Assembly (NCBI GenBank): GCA_963457665.1
Contig: OY735207.1
Location: forward strand, 35,162,316 to 35,226,315
Direction: 5' to 3'
DNA from: Thysanoteuthis rhombus
Taxonomy: Eukaryota > Mollusca > Cephalopoda > Oegopsida > Thysanoteuthidae
Length of the DNA stretch: 64,000 bases
The notes beneath the pieces are model-generated. The model had not been told where the DNA came from. It did no database searches and worked only from the letters and a program-made list of their open reading frames with translations. Both the position numbers and the translations under genes were made by a program. Positions 1 to 13,681 of the stretch are shown piece after piece (the stretch's first letter is position 1; each line of letters begins with the position of its first letter).

Positions 1-1204
1 CAATTACTCACTATATCATTGCATAGTATCAGTTAATCTACGTTCCTGCAATCAGTAATGCTTTAACCAACCAACAAACACAGAGAAGAACTTTTACAGT
101 AGATTCTGTTCAGGTTGTAGGATATTCTGGTTGTACCTAGTTTTCTTCGTTTTGAATTCTCATAATAAATCTATTGCCAATGACTATGACCAGAAATGAA
201 TTTCTCTCCGTGGAGCTAGAAGAGAAAGAAAAGTGTTTAAATACTGACCAATTTTCATTTCTCTAGGTCCACTTCGAACACATTTTCTTAGCCTCAAAAT
301 CCTCCTAAGGCTTGTAAATTGGCTGAGAATTAATAAAGAAGAGAAATAAACTTTAAAAATACTTCTATAATCCTCCCAACAGTTTTCAAAAGATGGCGCA
401 GGGAATCGTTTCGACAAACGTGTCTTTATTTGAAAAAGTATAACAAAAAATATTTGATTGATATGAGACGTGTATTATCTTTTGCCTTTAAATGAACTGT
501 GTTTGTTCTATAATTAGATGCATGACACATGAAAATGGCCATTGAGAAATTGGCGTAATTAGGAAAAAGATCAACTATTTTCGATAACCCAACTAAAGAT
601 TGATTTATTACGTAACCAAGCTCAAACTATGTTGACTTTGGAGTCCGTGAATTGATAATGAAATGACTAAAACGGAAAACACTTTATATTTCGATACTAA
701 ACTCATATTTCTGAAATTATTTATAGCGAAAGTGATAACACGCAAACTATGCACCAAGTTGAACTGAATTAGTTAATTAGGAAAATTGCTGTCGGCAATT
801 AAACGCTAGATCCTGGGAAGTTTCGGGGCAGGATAATTATACTTGAAAGATTAATCATTTAAATGATCTGAAACGCAGTGCAGAAATTCATAACTGCAAT
901 ACTAGAGCTCTGAAGATAGTTCATGTTCTTTGACCTGTAATATGATGTTTTAGGAAAGTAAAGAGGTAAACAAATTTAAGCTACCTTCACTTGCCGCTGT
1001 ACGGGGGGGGGCAGGAATAAGTTGATGAAAACAATTGATTGTTTTCTGCACAAAAACAAATGGGATAGAGCGGTTGAGAAAGTTTGAACTAATTCGTTGG
1101 AGTGTACGGATTAGATATGATGTTATTCTATTTATCTATTTCTATAATTGTCTGTTCATTATCTACTATCTATCCATATATCTATCTATCTAAATAATTA
1201 TGCG

Positions 1205-1208
1205 TACG

Positions 1209-1251
<43 letters not shown>

Positions 1252-1460
1252 GCACATATATATGTATATATATAAGAATTACATATATGTATGCGTGCGT
1301 GCATTTAAGAATATATTTCTATCTCTATCTGTATGTGTATATGCGCGTGTGTATGTGTGTGAGTTCGTACGTGGATGCACATGGAATATATGTGCAAATA
1401 TTTATTTTTGAATAGATTATTCGTCTGCACAAGACTTAACGCAGGTCAGTCCATATATAC

Positions 1461-1518
<58 letters not shown>

Positions 1519-1520
1519 TA
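1205..1520. repeat. (CA)n and (TG)n microsatellites
   Basis: (CA)n at about 1210-1246 and (TG)n at about 1475-1515 with TATA-rich flanks. They are inverse to each other, 230 bp apart. Confidence 0.9.
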
Positions 1521-3174
1521 ATATGTATCTTTCCCATGAAAAAGGCGTATGTACAATCAACAGCGTGGAAGTGGATCTGCTCATCGTTCACCGATTCCAG
1601 GATCAAAATCGCCACTTACTGCATGAGTAAAAAAAAACCTGTAAATATTTACTGTTTGTTGTGGCTTTAGAGGTATTAGACTTGTCGCTTTTAGGTTTAA
1701 AAATAACCGCCTGCGGACCAGAAAATATAAGAATATGATTTCGAAAATGCCGCTTACTTATGAAACTCGTTTCAAAAATCATATATAACGAGAACAAAGA
1801 ATATTTTCTCAAGTATAACATATTTTGAAGTTTGTTGAAGATATGTGCCTCGTTTATTTGGTAGATTTATTTTTAAATATCTTCAGTTTTCCGATGCATG
1901 ATCTGATTTTGTTCCTACTCTTGGATTACCGTATTTCCATAATTGACACCGGGTGTCTTTTGGTATCCTTTAAAATACAGAAAAGAGCGTCACTTCAATA
2001 TGGTGGTTATAAATAAGCAAATTATATAAAGATAAGCAGCTCATCTGGTCAGCAATGAAAACAAATTAAGCGATGGGGGAATATTTTACTAAAAATAGGA
2101 TGGATTCCACATCTCATCAACTGTTCTTGTTGCAGAAGATCAACTTCAGAAGAGACGAAAAATTCCGATGTGGCTTGCTCGGTAGTCTGAGTGCAGCTGC
2201 ACAGGCCAATACTTGAAACTCAGAAAAAGCCGATGATTCTTTTTTGGCAAAAATCTTTCACGCAGCTCTTTTGGCATACAGAAGAGTCGTCAGTTAGCGA
2301 CTGAATCGTGTTTTAGTTGGTAAATTATAAATATTGGTTTTGATAATCTGAAACGTAACATAGGAGATTTATAAAATCTACAACGCCCGAACTGCGAAAA
2401 TGTTTATATATTTCAACCGGTATTGTAATATTTCAGGAAAAACGATTAGATAAAGAAATCTAAAATCCCATCATCAACTGCTGCATCTGCTCTGACCTTT
2501 GGGAGTCAAGCTTTGTTTTGAAACAGAATCATGTATAAACAAAACGTTACAACATTACAGCATACAAAGAACCGGCTAACACGCAACCGACCTCTCCAAG
2601 AAACAGTATGTCCACACACATATCACCCCTTTGGGAAAACCAAACTTCCACGCCACCCCAAATACGTCAACACCCATCCATCAAATGCTAGACACCACCT
2701 CTCTGTTCTAAGAAAAAAAAGCCCCCAGCCACAAAAAGCTCTCCTGAAATCTGACCATTTTCATCTTGACCCGACCTGTCACTGACCCTTCTTATCTCAA
2801 ACCAGCCTGATACCCATAGACACAGATACTAACACATCACGATCCCTCCTCCCACGTACCTTTCTTATTTCGAACCAAAATTGACCCTCACCTACACAGA
2901 TACAAACACCTCCCCTCCCACTCCAACGAAACAACCTACAACACAGAAGTCTCCCCCACTTCTTTTCTCAAATCTCAAAGATGTGAACGGCGTAGTTTTC
3001 TCTGCAAGCGCTGTAAGTTTCTCTGAAAAAAGTGACTGGCAACCATCGAAATGCATCAGAACATATCCATGTGATCATGAAGATTTTCGAGATTTACCAC
3101 CTGTTTTATTTTCTTAAATTTCATTTCACTTTTCAATTGTCATTTTACCATTATTCTCAGATAGCTTTACATCA

Positions 3175-3177
<3 letters not shown>

Positions 3178-3235
<58 letters not shown>
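3178..3235. repeat. (TA)n microsatellite
   Basis: About 28 uninterrupted TA units. Confidence 0.95.
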
Positions 3236-3237
<2 letters not shown>

Positions 3238-5197
3238 TAATGGTTCACAAGATAGGCTCGTAGACTAATTAACTACCGATGACTTCGATTCTCCTGGTTG
3301 CTCTGCAACTGTAGGCTTGTTCCTGACTGAACTGTGTTCAGGTACCGTCATAATTCCGAGAAAGGTCATTATCGTGCTAACTGAACATTCTTTATGTTCT
3401 TTTTGACGTTTACGCAGCGTTTTGAATGATCCATTTTACAGCCTTCTTTAGGTGCACAATCCATCAAGAAAAGAGAGGGAATTCTCTCTCTCTCCAAAAG
3501 GCAAAAAAAATAATGAAGCATTCCAACGGATTTCAGCCTAAGGACCTGTTACGTATGTCCAAGTTTATCCTTAACCAACTGCCAAAAAAAAGCTTTGAAA
3601 ATCCTATTTCCACTTTTATATCTACATATAATGTGTATCGGACGAGTGATAGCTTATAATGTGCAATTTCGGCGGGATCTGTAACTGTCTAGGATTCTGG
3701 GAAGCGTAGGCTGCAGGATTACCGATGATTTAGATATCAAATTCATCAAATATCAAAAAAAAAAAAAAAGCTGACAGATTTTAACCACACAAATCCTCGC
3801 TACCAAAGACTTATCAACGCGAATTTTCAGAGACCAGAATTCAGTATACGAACGAAACACAGAGACACAACCGGGACTCTAGCTTGGGACGTCTGCTGAA
3901 TTTGATTTATGAACCCCTTAAAAGAAGAATGCTACAAAAACTACGTGATTTGTACTAGTTGATTTTCTTGTGTGTGCGGAATATGCCATTTTGTCAAAAC
4001 AATTCTCGACTTTGGTTCCTCGTACCTGGTCCTCTGTCCCTTTTAAAAGAGGACCGATTGGTGCTTAAAATATATAATAGTTGACTTGCTTATCTTTTAT
4101 TTTATCATCAATATTGCTTTTTATCGCAACGCTCAGGTTGCTTCACATTCTACGACAGCATAGATTCCACAAGGTTTGAAGACGCATTCCCTATTACTCG
4201 AAGCCTGTCTTACATGGATGACGCCTCTCAAATTGGGCCACAAAGACGTAGGATCCAAATATATTCGTATTGCCAAATTTTTCCCATCTAATATTTCACC
4301 ACGGAATATTTACACCTATTTACCCCTTGTAGTACAAGACGTAAGTTCGTAGTGAAAAATAAAATTAAAAACGTAAGTGCTTCATCTGAGAATTTCAGAA
4401 AACTTAAGAATATTACAATTCTTTTACGTCTTGCAAAAAAAAACCCTCACAATTTTCCCTGGTATAAGTAAAATTTACGATACCTATGAGGTATAACAAA
4501 TGTCTACAAATATTCGACAGTAATTACAACTTTAGTTACCTGGTGGTAATATTTTATTTATACCTCCTAGCACCTGCATTAGATGAATGATAACTACTTA
4601 ACAATCTGATGGATTCATATTTCAAATTATGAAATATTTCAACCTTTAGCCTAGAGGCATCTATCTATTTTGGTATATGTTCTCAAAATGAACGACCGTA
4701 CAATGTGAGGATTTGCGCAGTGGACGTTTATCAATGTCATTTGGTCATACAAAAATTCATACCTTTTATACAATATCTCATCTGATGTCCTTTTGACCAA
4801 ACACGTTTCTGGATCTACAGATTGTGACATGATGATATATGAGTGTGCGTTAATTGATAGCTTTATTGATTGAATGGTCCCTGTCAAGGTTAACAATGAC
4901 TTTTTCCCTGTTACTCTTGCCTGGGTAGATGAAATCTATATGTGAGTGTGCTTTACCCAAGTGCACACACAACCATTATCTTCTCCGTTAACCATAGTTG
5001 TATGCCAGTATTGAGACATTTTTCGAAATATTTGGCGATGGGGCAGAGCTCTGAGGAGTAGATCCATACCCCTTTCAATGGCATCAGTGATATGAACATA
5101 AGTAGCTTCAGCTGAAATTCGAATTCGGTTTGCCGATTCCGTTTTGTATGATGATAACTATTACGCCACCTACTTACTGTCTATGCTCCTCACTCCC

Positions 5198-5244
<47 letters not shown>

Positions 5245-5257
5245 AAGAGAACGTTCA

Positions 5258-5304
<47 letters not shown>

Positions 5305-5350
5305 TTGAACGTTCTCTCTATATATATAGAGAGAGAGAGGGAGAGAGAGC
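5198..5350. repeat. Nested (TC)n(TA)n(GA)n palindromes
   Basis: Three consecutive palindromic blocks of (CT)n-(AT)n-(AG)n are joined by GAGAACGTTCA and TTGAACGTTCTC, which are themselves inverse. Frames open across it are repeat artefacts. Confidence 0.85.
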
Positions 5351-5399
5351 TCATATACATGAACACATATACAAGAATGACTTGGCTTTGCAAACAAAG

Positions 5400-7079
5400 A
5401 TGGTTTCTGAGGGTTTTCAACGGCTATAGTATCTCAATCGACAGGACCTGTATCACAAGATAGCTTTCTGGCCAGCGTGATTGAGCTTCAAGATGTAACG
5501 TGTGCACGGCCGATCCAACCGTCAAAAACTGATCGGATTGTATGTTATGATCCATCGGGGTGGCGTAGATCACAGCAAGGCCCCTGGGTCGTAGAATTGA
5601 CGGAAGTTTCTTTCTCCTTGCAGATGACTGAGCTAGCTACGAAGGTTTACCGCCCTCTTGCAGGGAAACTACTGTTTTGTAATAGACAAGATAAGGTGAT
5701 GGTTAATTTGCGTGGATTTGCTTATTTTTGACAGTCGTCTGAATGCCATCACCAATGCCAGATGCTTTTGGAATGTTAGTGGGCAGATGTAGGTAGCAGT
5801 GTTGATGTTTTTGAAGCCTTATGTAGTCTTGCGGTGATTACAGAAATGGAATCCCGTTCTTCCAGAAATGTGTCATTGTCTGAATTAAATAAGCAGAGAA
5901 TCTTCTATGTGCATATGACACGTGCATACCAACGCGCACACAATCAAAAACAGACAAGCATATATATGTGTATAAAAGGCACCCACAGTACCAATTGTAA
6001 TAAACTTGCAATGTATACAGATGTGAGCACATCGTATATTCCTGTGCATGCACATACATGAAAGCTCACATATGTATTCCATATACCCATGACGACCCAT
6101 GCGCAGTTTCATTTGTATCTATCTATCGATCTATCTGTATGTGTGTGTGCTTGTTTGAGCAATGAATTGCTTGTGCGTGTGTGTATATTATCGATTATAA
6201 TAAGATATCGATGCACCTATGCATATCATTGATTTTAGTAAACGTGTACCATGTATATACATACGTGTAGATATCACATTTTCTCGTGCAGATATACATA
6301 ACTATCTATATGTCATCAAGATATCACTGTTGAACTCTGTTTGTGTCCAAGCCTTACACATCTATATACATGTCATTACGATGTGTTTTAATTCTGTGTA
6401 TACAAACCAAACATATATATATTAATCAATCTGTTTTTCCTGTTTTTTTTTTAAAGTCTATCTGTATATATATGCCTATCTATGATCATTCATATTAAAA
6501 CAATAAATTAACTCTGCTCAGGCATGAAAAAATATCTCTGTGGCTAACATGCATTCACGCATTCACAGTATTAATTGCGATAAATATATGACGTGTATAC
6601 ATGGTGTATGCTATATACTACCATGCACGTATATTTGTATATGTATACATATTTATATATAGAGAGAGAGAAAGAAAAAGATATGCATGCCTATCTTATA
6701 CAGACTTATATGCATAGCTTAGTCTATTCATCTTTAACTGTCACTTAATCTATATATCCATAGATATATTTATATGTACGAAGATGTCAAGTCATAAATC
6801 AACGGTGTGCACGCATAGTATCTGCTTGAATAAAGTAACTCATCCCTGCGTGTACATATTGATTATCCACTATACATGTAGGCTTGTATCAAACATTCTC
6901 CGCCCACATAACACATAAATCATGCAAAAGAAGTTTATATGATGTAATCGTGGGTGTATGGTAGATTGCGGGTCTGGTGAGCGAAAGTGTGTTTGCGATG
7001 AATAAGGGATATGAGCCTCAGCAGATGGGGTTATATGAGGTTCGGTAGGGGGCTAGTGTTATGTATGAACAGTTTGTGT
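5400..7079. other. No gene seen; CATA/TATG-rich sequence
   Basis: 5470-5735 has an 84-codon frame without recognisable similarity or convincing splice sites. 5900-6800 is rich in ATATACATAC/TGTGTATA and mildly palindromic. Confidence 0.5.
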
Positions 7080-7700
7080 TGTTAGATAATCAGTCTAGCT
7101 AGATATGGACTAATTTTTCTTTTGAACTTAGTAATTGTATTACTTTGGGACAGCTGCTTCTATGCATTTTCTCTTCTATTTCTGTTGTAGGTCGAAATTA
7201 TGGCCTAATGCGTTTCTCTATTTAGTGAGTGCATTGAAGTGGTCATCTATTTTGAGTGCTTTTCTCAGTTCGTAGATTCTTCTGTTTAATGGTCTGAAAG
7301 TTTATCCAATATACATTTCAGGACAATCAAAGGATAGCATATATGCATGCTTCAAAGTAAATTTTGGTGGTGTTTTTATGGGGTCTTTGATCGTCTTAGA
7401 TGTGCTTACGGTGAAGGTTAGGGTCTTTTATGTTGTAAGCGATTGTTATGGATTATGGATCGATGAGCAATGAGATTATGTGTTACGTTGTATTGTGGTG
7501 TGGTTTTTGTCATTTCTGCAAGCTTAGTGTATCTTCTATGCTTTTCTTTTAGCTCTATATAGGAAATTGTTGTGGGTAGTCGAGATTCTTGAATGCGTGT
7601 TCAATGTCATTCCCTTCGTTTTTTAGATGTCTGGGTCTGCATATCCTTAGCGCTCTTAGATAGAAACCTATAATGATTTTCTGTTTAATTATAGTATTCT
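7080..7700 (-). mobile_element. Penelope-like element fossil (RT end plus GIY-YIG)
   Basis: On the - strand, 7686-7582 reads FYLRALRICRPRHLKNEGND and NLDYP, matching the C-terminal reverse-transcriptase region of Penelope-like elements. Further on, 7335-7200 reads EMYIG, TFRPLNRRIYELRKALKID and GHNFDL, the GIY-YIG endonuclease layout that follows RT in this class. The copy is broken in several places and old. Bounds are approximate, and related sequence may extend to about 8050. Confidence 0.68.
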
Positions 7701-8135
7701 AGTGTGAGTAAAATTGATTAAGTCATCCTTGCTTGTAGATTTTCGGTATACGCTTTTGGGAATTAGTATCATATCTGTGCAATTAGATATCGAATTAGGG
7801 CAGAGTTCTACTGTCTTATAACTGAATATGGTTTATTTGTATGTGGGATATTAAACGAGATTTTTTATAGAAATTTTGTGCAGTGCTGACACTTGATAGC
7901 TATTCCATCTTTTCTATTTAGTTAGTCTGTCTTTTTAGTAAAACTGACAATTTCGAATTTCACTAAATGAAGTAGAATTCTACTAAATAGAATTTAATCC
8001 TCTGAGACGGATCTCAATATATTTTTATAATTATCTTGGATATATAGGAACTAACCCACTAAGAATGTTGAGGGAATTAAGCATGAACAACTAACTCAAT
8101 GTAAATGTGAACCCTGAAACTAGTAGACTGAGAAC

Positions 8136-8141
<6 letters not shown>

Positions 8142-8204
<63 letters not shown>
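8142..8204. repeat. (TA)n microsatellite
   Basis: About 31 TA units. Confidence 0.95.
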
Positions 8205-8205
<1 letters not shown>

Positions 8206-8761
8206 TGTAACTAAACCCATCCCGCTTAACTGATGGATTACCAACACGACTGATATAATGTATCGGAAACAATCCAAATAAAACCAACATTATTTATAAC
8301 AACCAGCCACAAGCATAGAAGTTAAAACTTCACTTCCCCTACGGAAGATAAATAAACAAACAAATAAAAAATGATAATAAATGACTGCAAAATTACCAAT
8401 AGATAGAGTTACCGGTATGATATCTAAAACAGTTTCAAAACCAACAAACCAAAAACACTACGAAGAGAATATTGCGAGAGCTAGAATGAAAAAATTTATT
8501 TGAAAAGATCTAACGCAAGTAACAAAACCAAAACTTGAGGTACTACGAATTGAAAAAATTAAGATATTACAAATGGAACGATCGTAAACAAAAAAAACGG
8601 GAAAAAGTGGGATAAATATAATTGGGCAGGGCCTACACGCAGAGGGGTGAATACGCACTTCCCAATATCATCATTAATAGCGATCTGAATAAATCGAATC
8701 ATTTGCCTGAAGTCAAAAGGGTAGAGAAATAAACGTGTTTATGTTGCAAATTCATTATTTC

Positions 8762-8765
<4 letters not shown>

Positions 8766-8815
<50 letters not shown>

Positions 8816-8846
8816 TATGTGTGTGTGTGTGTGTGTATGTGTGTGA
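8766..8846. repeat. (TA)n(GT)n compound microsatellite
   Basis: About 23 TA units, then TATGTGTGTG repeats. Confidence 0.95.
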
Positions 8847-9179
8847 ATTTCGTATTTATGTAATGAATTGTAAATTTTGGTGGATGAGTATTGTAAAAAC
8901 TCACAAAAATACACCATTTGATTTAACACATGGAAAACAAATAATGCACCCTGTATTACACAGACATTACGTGAGGACAAACACACTAAACTTAACTACA
9001 TACCTGCCTATTTTAAGGTCCTCTACTCCTGAGTAAGGCGTCTAACGATGAAGATGGTTTTCTAGATTCTCAATCAAGGAGAATGTTATAACTTGCTTCC
9101 GAGGTAAATAATTCAAACAAAAAAGATAGAATAGTTACGGGGGATATGAATTATTTTTCGATCGCAAACGTTGCCAGGA

Positions 9180-9790
9180 AATATATCACTGAATCCGTAG
9201 CGAATGCATTACAGGAGTGTGAAATTTTCAAACGCAACATAGATAACCTATTATTATGGTGACTCGATATACAACAGGATACAATTGGTGCGTAGAATCA
9301 ACGAGAAAAACAATGCCGACCACCCAGCGCTCCGCCGGTAGACTGAAAAAGCTATCGAATTTGGCTATGTATGGACAGCGTGAAAATGTTACGGTTTTTT
9401 AAATAGTATCCAATAACCGATATCTCATCAAGACTGGAGAAGTTGACCTTTACCAGCACCTCAACTGCGGTAATTTCGGTATTTACGCCATTTCTTGAAC
9501 CCAGTGTTGCGCTACACACGCTGGACTAATTGAGAATACATTTAGGAAGCGCTTCAATGACCACTGCTAGTAATAAAGGAGTTACGACTGGTCTAAACAA
9601 ATTGTCAGTCTCTCTCTTTTGAGACTTTATGCCAGTAAACACTCAAGTTTGCTCACACCAGATTTGAAGTTTCCCCGAAGCATTCAAGGTGATATTCTTG
9701 GAGGAATGTAACGCCAAGGACCTTTCTTTGCGTAAAAGGCACTGAATAGAGAGACAAGGATACTCTATTGATATCACTCAAATGATATTA
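9180..9790 (+). mobile_element. Second GIY-YIG-bearing retroelement fossil
   Basis: Around 9440-9560 the + strand reads GEVDLYQHLNCGNFGIYAIS and, shortly after, ENTFRKRFNDH, the GIY...R...H layout of a GIY-YIG nuclease. Around 9640-9700 it reads YASKHSSLLTPDLKFPRS. The order fits the endonuclease end of a Penelope-like element of a different lineage from the copy at 7.1-7.7 kb. It is old and broken, and the LINE tail at 9915 follows it. Confidence 0.5.
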
Positions 9791-9914
9791 CCAATGATTA
9801 TGTAAATTCGTTTTTGAAGATGCTTGAATTTAGCACTACTATGTGATATTGCTCGAGATGTTTTTCTGTTGATTGCACCAATGGAATAACAGCATAAACG
9901 CGATTTGGAAGAGT

Positions 9915-10374
9915 CTTGTTCCTCGATAGCCACTTATGGAGCTGAAACATGGAAACTAACCAAGAGACAAACCTACAAATTGAGAAGCATGCAACGTGTG
10001 CATGAGAGAATCATGCCCAACCTCACATGGAGAGATCACTAGACAGCACAATATATCAGAAAAAAACGGGGGTCAGGGACATCATAGAATCCAATAGAAA
10101 ACTCAAATGGCAATGGGCTGGTCATGTTGCGAGAATGAAAGACAACCGATGGACATCATGACTCACAACATGGATCCCCAGAGAACACATGCGAAACCAA
10201 GGCCGATAAAAAACAAGATAGAGAGATGAACTAGACAAATTCACAAAATACTGGCTCTACGACTCCCATGGCAGAGAAATGTGGCTGATCCTGGGGAAGG
10301 TCTATGTCCAACGACTGACGTTAAAAGACTAATGATGATGATGATGATGATGATGATGGATGATGAATGATGAT
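9915..10374 (+). mobile_element. RTE-like LINE 3' end with (GAT)n tail
   Basis: The translated pieces TYGAETWKLTKRQT, ERIMPNLTWRDH, LKWQWAGHVARMKDNRW, TTWIPREHMRN and ILGKVYVQRLTLKD match the C-terminal region common to RTE-type endonuclease/reverse-transcriptase LINEs. Several stops and at least one frameshift make it a pseudogene. It ends right after the stop in a (GAT)n tail. Confidence 0.8.
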
Positions 10375-11639
10375 TTAAATTGTGTCACGGGGGTTGAACA
10401 TGTCCTCGTCTGGACTTTGCTGAATTTCGTGAAGGTTTCATAACTGATTTTTCATTTCAAATATTTACAATTGCACGAGAAGCCGAAATATATCCGTTTT
10501 CTCTTTTATATATGTTAAGTAGAATCATCAACATTTGTCCATTGAATTGAATCAAATGTTGTAAACTTTTTGACTTTATTTATCAATTCTATTTTATTTT
10601 ATTCTGACTTTATGATAATGGTAATTTTGTGAAAAACGTCTCAGAATATATCATGGAGCATTTTGATAGAATTTCTCACAGTTCGCCCTGCCTGTTCAAA
10701 TTGCAAATTTGTTGATATCATCTATAAGTAATGTTATAGAAGCAAATGTGTTTTAAATTTGTTTTAGTAATCATTTTTAGTGAATGTTAAAAGTAAACAA
10801 AAACATCTTTTGAGTTCTTGGAATCTACAATAGACTTGATTTCTCTCTTCTTCCGCTTACGTTTTTTAATCTTTCATGGAATTGGTGATTAGTAAACGTT
10901 TGTAAATTTAATTTTGTATAGAATTATGATAAGAATATTTAATAAAAGTCCGATTAACTATATCAAAAATAAGTTTTCGTTCACTATTTTTGCAGATTAA
11001 CAAAACTGTACATTTTTGGAATATTCAGAGCATGGATAATCCGAAAACTTTTATTGGTATTTGCACATATATCTGCATAGACACCTTTTTTTTTCAAAAT
11101 GACTGCCGTAAAAATATATTTTTGTACTACTAGTTCATGATGCAGAGATATAGATGAAATCTATCAGTTATTTACTGCCTAGAAGCATGCGAAAAAGATA
11201 TTGTCTACATGGCTACGATACAAGCCCATGCTAGTGATCAACACAGCTAAGTTAATATGCTGAAGAATATGGTGGGAAGAAATAGACAGACAAGGTTACC
11301 ATTTTGGACAGGACAGAAGACGTTCCATCAGATTGGTTCAGTCTCATACGTTGGACTTTGGTAGGAACAAATGTGTGACGTAGAACAGTGAACCAATCAG
11401 CACTGATCTAGAACATCATGTACGCTTTAAGAATCAAAAGGTTGGTACAACACTGATCCAAACAGGCGGCAGAAACATTCAGGATACAACACGCCCGAGA
11501 GAATCCATAGGTTCTGAGTTCGGCACTTACTACTCATGACACCAGGAACAAGAAATTGATAGATCTTCTTCATCCATAACTCTTGGGAACAGCTGTAGCC
11601 AATGATGTGGTCGAAAGTACAATGGTTTTTATGTCCCAC
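10375..11639. other. No gene seen between LINE fragments
   Basis: AT-rich filler with no recognisable coding block on either strand. LINE-related sequence may start near 11180, but no motif supports it. Confidence 0.45.
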
Positions 11640-11850
11640 TCTTTCTCACGAAAGAAACTTTGTGTTCTTTGCGGATGACAATACAGTCTTCACCGAAGTT
11701 GGGAAGGGCACCACGTATAGAACAATCACTGCAATGTATCAGAAGGCCAATGCTCCAGGGGAAGTCATCGCCCCCAGTTTGGAACTTAATGAGGAAAAGA
11801 ATCAGTTGCCCCTACTAACCATGTACAAATCGATCCAAAATTAAGAATCA
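11640..11850 (+). pseudogene. Reverse-transcriptase-like fragment with FADD
   Basis: The frame reads ERNFVFFADDNTVFTEVGKG and then about 45 further residues. F-A-D-D with hydrophobic flanks is the catalytic palm motif of LINE-type reverse transcriptases. It sits directly upstream of the RTE-like piece at 11869, so it may be part of the same copy or of a separate insertion. Confidence 0.45.
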
Positions 11851-11868
11851 AACCAAAAAGCCGGACTT

Positions 11869-12498
11869 TTCAGGGGAGCAAAAGAGTTGATCTCAACACC
11901 ATACGGTTTGTCTAAAGTCGGCCTACACATGAACTTCAGCAAGATAAAGATCATGCGCAACAACCATGTCAGAAATAAAAACAATAAGATCAAAATTGAG
12001 GACTCAGAACTGGAGAAAGTACTCCACTACATCTACCTAGGACAACGAATCTCAACCCTCAAAAGAAGGAGAAATCAAGCAAAGAATCACCCTAGGATGG
12101 CAAGCCTTCAGCAGAGCAAGCTCCACCTTCAAAAACAAGAAGATCCCATTAATCCCCAAAAGAAGGGTATACAACCGATGCATCCTCCCGATAGTCACTT
12201 GAGGAGCTGGAATATGGAACCTAACCAAGAGACAGACCCGCAAATCGAGAACCATTCATTCAATGTACACATGAAAAAATTATGCTCAACCTCACATGGA
12301 GAGACCACAATACAGCTCAATACATTCATCCGGGAGAAGACAGGAGTCAGGGACATCATAGAATCCATTCAAAACTCAAATGGCAATGGGCTAGCCATGT
12401 TGCAAAAATGGCAAACAACCGATGGATATCGCGACTCGCGACATGGATCCCAAGAGATCACATGTGCAACCGTGGGCGGTAGAGTATTAGATGGAAGA

Positions 12499-12545
<47 letters not shown>

Positions 12546-12571
12546 GGTGATGATGATGATGATGATGATAG
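11869..12571 (+). mobile_element. RTE-like LINE fragment (late RT domain to 3' tail)
   Basis: KVGLHMNFSKIKIMRNN and LEKVLHYIYLGQRIS are the late reverse-transcriptase motifs. After a frameshift come RRVYNRCILPIVT, NLTKRQTRKSRT, LNLTWRDHNTAQYI, LKWQWASHVAKMANNRW and TWIPRDHMCNRGR. It stops short of the usual last 50 codons and runs into (GAT)n/(GGT)n at 12496-12570, so it has an internal or 3' deletion. It is the longest copy of the family here. The 243-codon frame across it (11887-12618) mixes frames and microsatellite and is not a gene. Confidence 0.78.
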
Positions 12572-13681
12572 AACCCGACTGGAGCATAGCATCAGTCCTG
12601 TCTAAAAAAAACGGATAATGGAGAACAGAACAGTGTGTCTGGATGAACTGAATTCAAGTCACTCGTATCATCTGGCTAATACGTGATCCCAGTTGGCTCA
12701 CTACGGCTGCTGTTAGAAATTGTACTCGAGTGATCTACAATGCTGACCATGATTTTACAAGATCCCAAACGCACTGCGAAGTTTATGGTGTAAGGTACTT
12801 TTGAGATTGAACCTACCTTGTTTTCGCTGGGACTAGACAAGGCAGCAGCATTATTGGCATTCAACGCATTCACAGGAACAGACAATATTGGAAGATTTCA
12901 CTAGAGTAGATAAAATCAAGTGGTCTCAACAGTACATGAAAGTTGACAGGAACATCATCACAACAATGTTAAGGATGCATTGGCGAACTCTGTATGTTCG
13001 ATGTTCTGTCCGAATTTTATCCATATAACAAGTATTCCTGACCTAAGGTGTGGTCTGTTTTGGAAATATCTCGCATAAAACAGAAAGCTGCCTTCTGTGC
13101 ATTCAGAGAAGGATGTGGTGCCAAACCATACGTTGAAACGTCTATCTGACCAACTCGAACACAACTGTTATTTGAATTAACATGGTGAGATATTACCTAC
13201 CACTATGAAAGATCATCTGCCCTGCAGGCCATTGTAGAGTAGGTTAGGTATCAGTGTAAACCCCTTTACAAAACCAAGCATGCAAAAGACACAATTTGGC
13301 TTGCACAGACCTTAGTTTGTTACGAATTGACTATGAAAATGACACTGAAATGCCGAAAAATGATGAAGACTGTGATGAAGGTGGGTAAAAAAACATATTC
13401 CTGGACGACATAAACAAAGTAGATCCCGTCTATACAACTCATAGTTCAGCCTGATAACTTACAAAGCTGCTTTCTTAATCAATCCATACCTATAACTTCA
13501 AAGGTTTTGCAAAATGTATTATGTGATAAACTGATATCACAAATGTAATAATAATAGTTTTAAAATACCTTTGTTGCTCATTCTATAATCCTGAGCCCTA
13601 TTTTGGACCGTAATTAGATGGCATAGGGCCAGCCTATTCAATTATTTTTCTAGTTGACTAGCGCAAATTATCTATATTTAC

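Larger units (their letters stand above)
1..5197. other. No gene seen; AT-rich with microsatellites
   Basis: No splice-bounded coding exon was recognised. A C-rich stretch at 2560-2960 repeats a TACACAGATACAAACACC-like phrase. The rest is unique-looking AT-rich sequence. Upstream exons of the transporter could hide here but were not found. Confidence 0.5.

Noticed and set aside
1205-1520. CRISPR-like or regulatory array
   Set aside because: Plain (CA)n/(TG)n microsatellites without spacers.
5477-5731. 84-codon + strand frame as an upstream transporter exon
   Set aside because: It has no hydrophobic helix or SLC22 outer-loop cysteine pattern and no matching donor phase.
11887-12618. 243-codon + strand open frame
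   Set aside because: The start is genuine LINE frame, but the middle is out of frame with the family and the end is a poly-Met/Val run from (GAT)n/(GGT)n. It is a decayed LINE, not a host gene.
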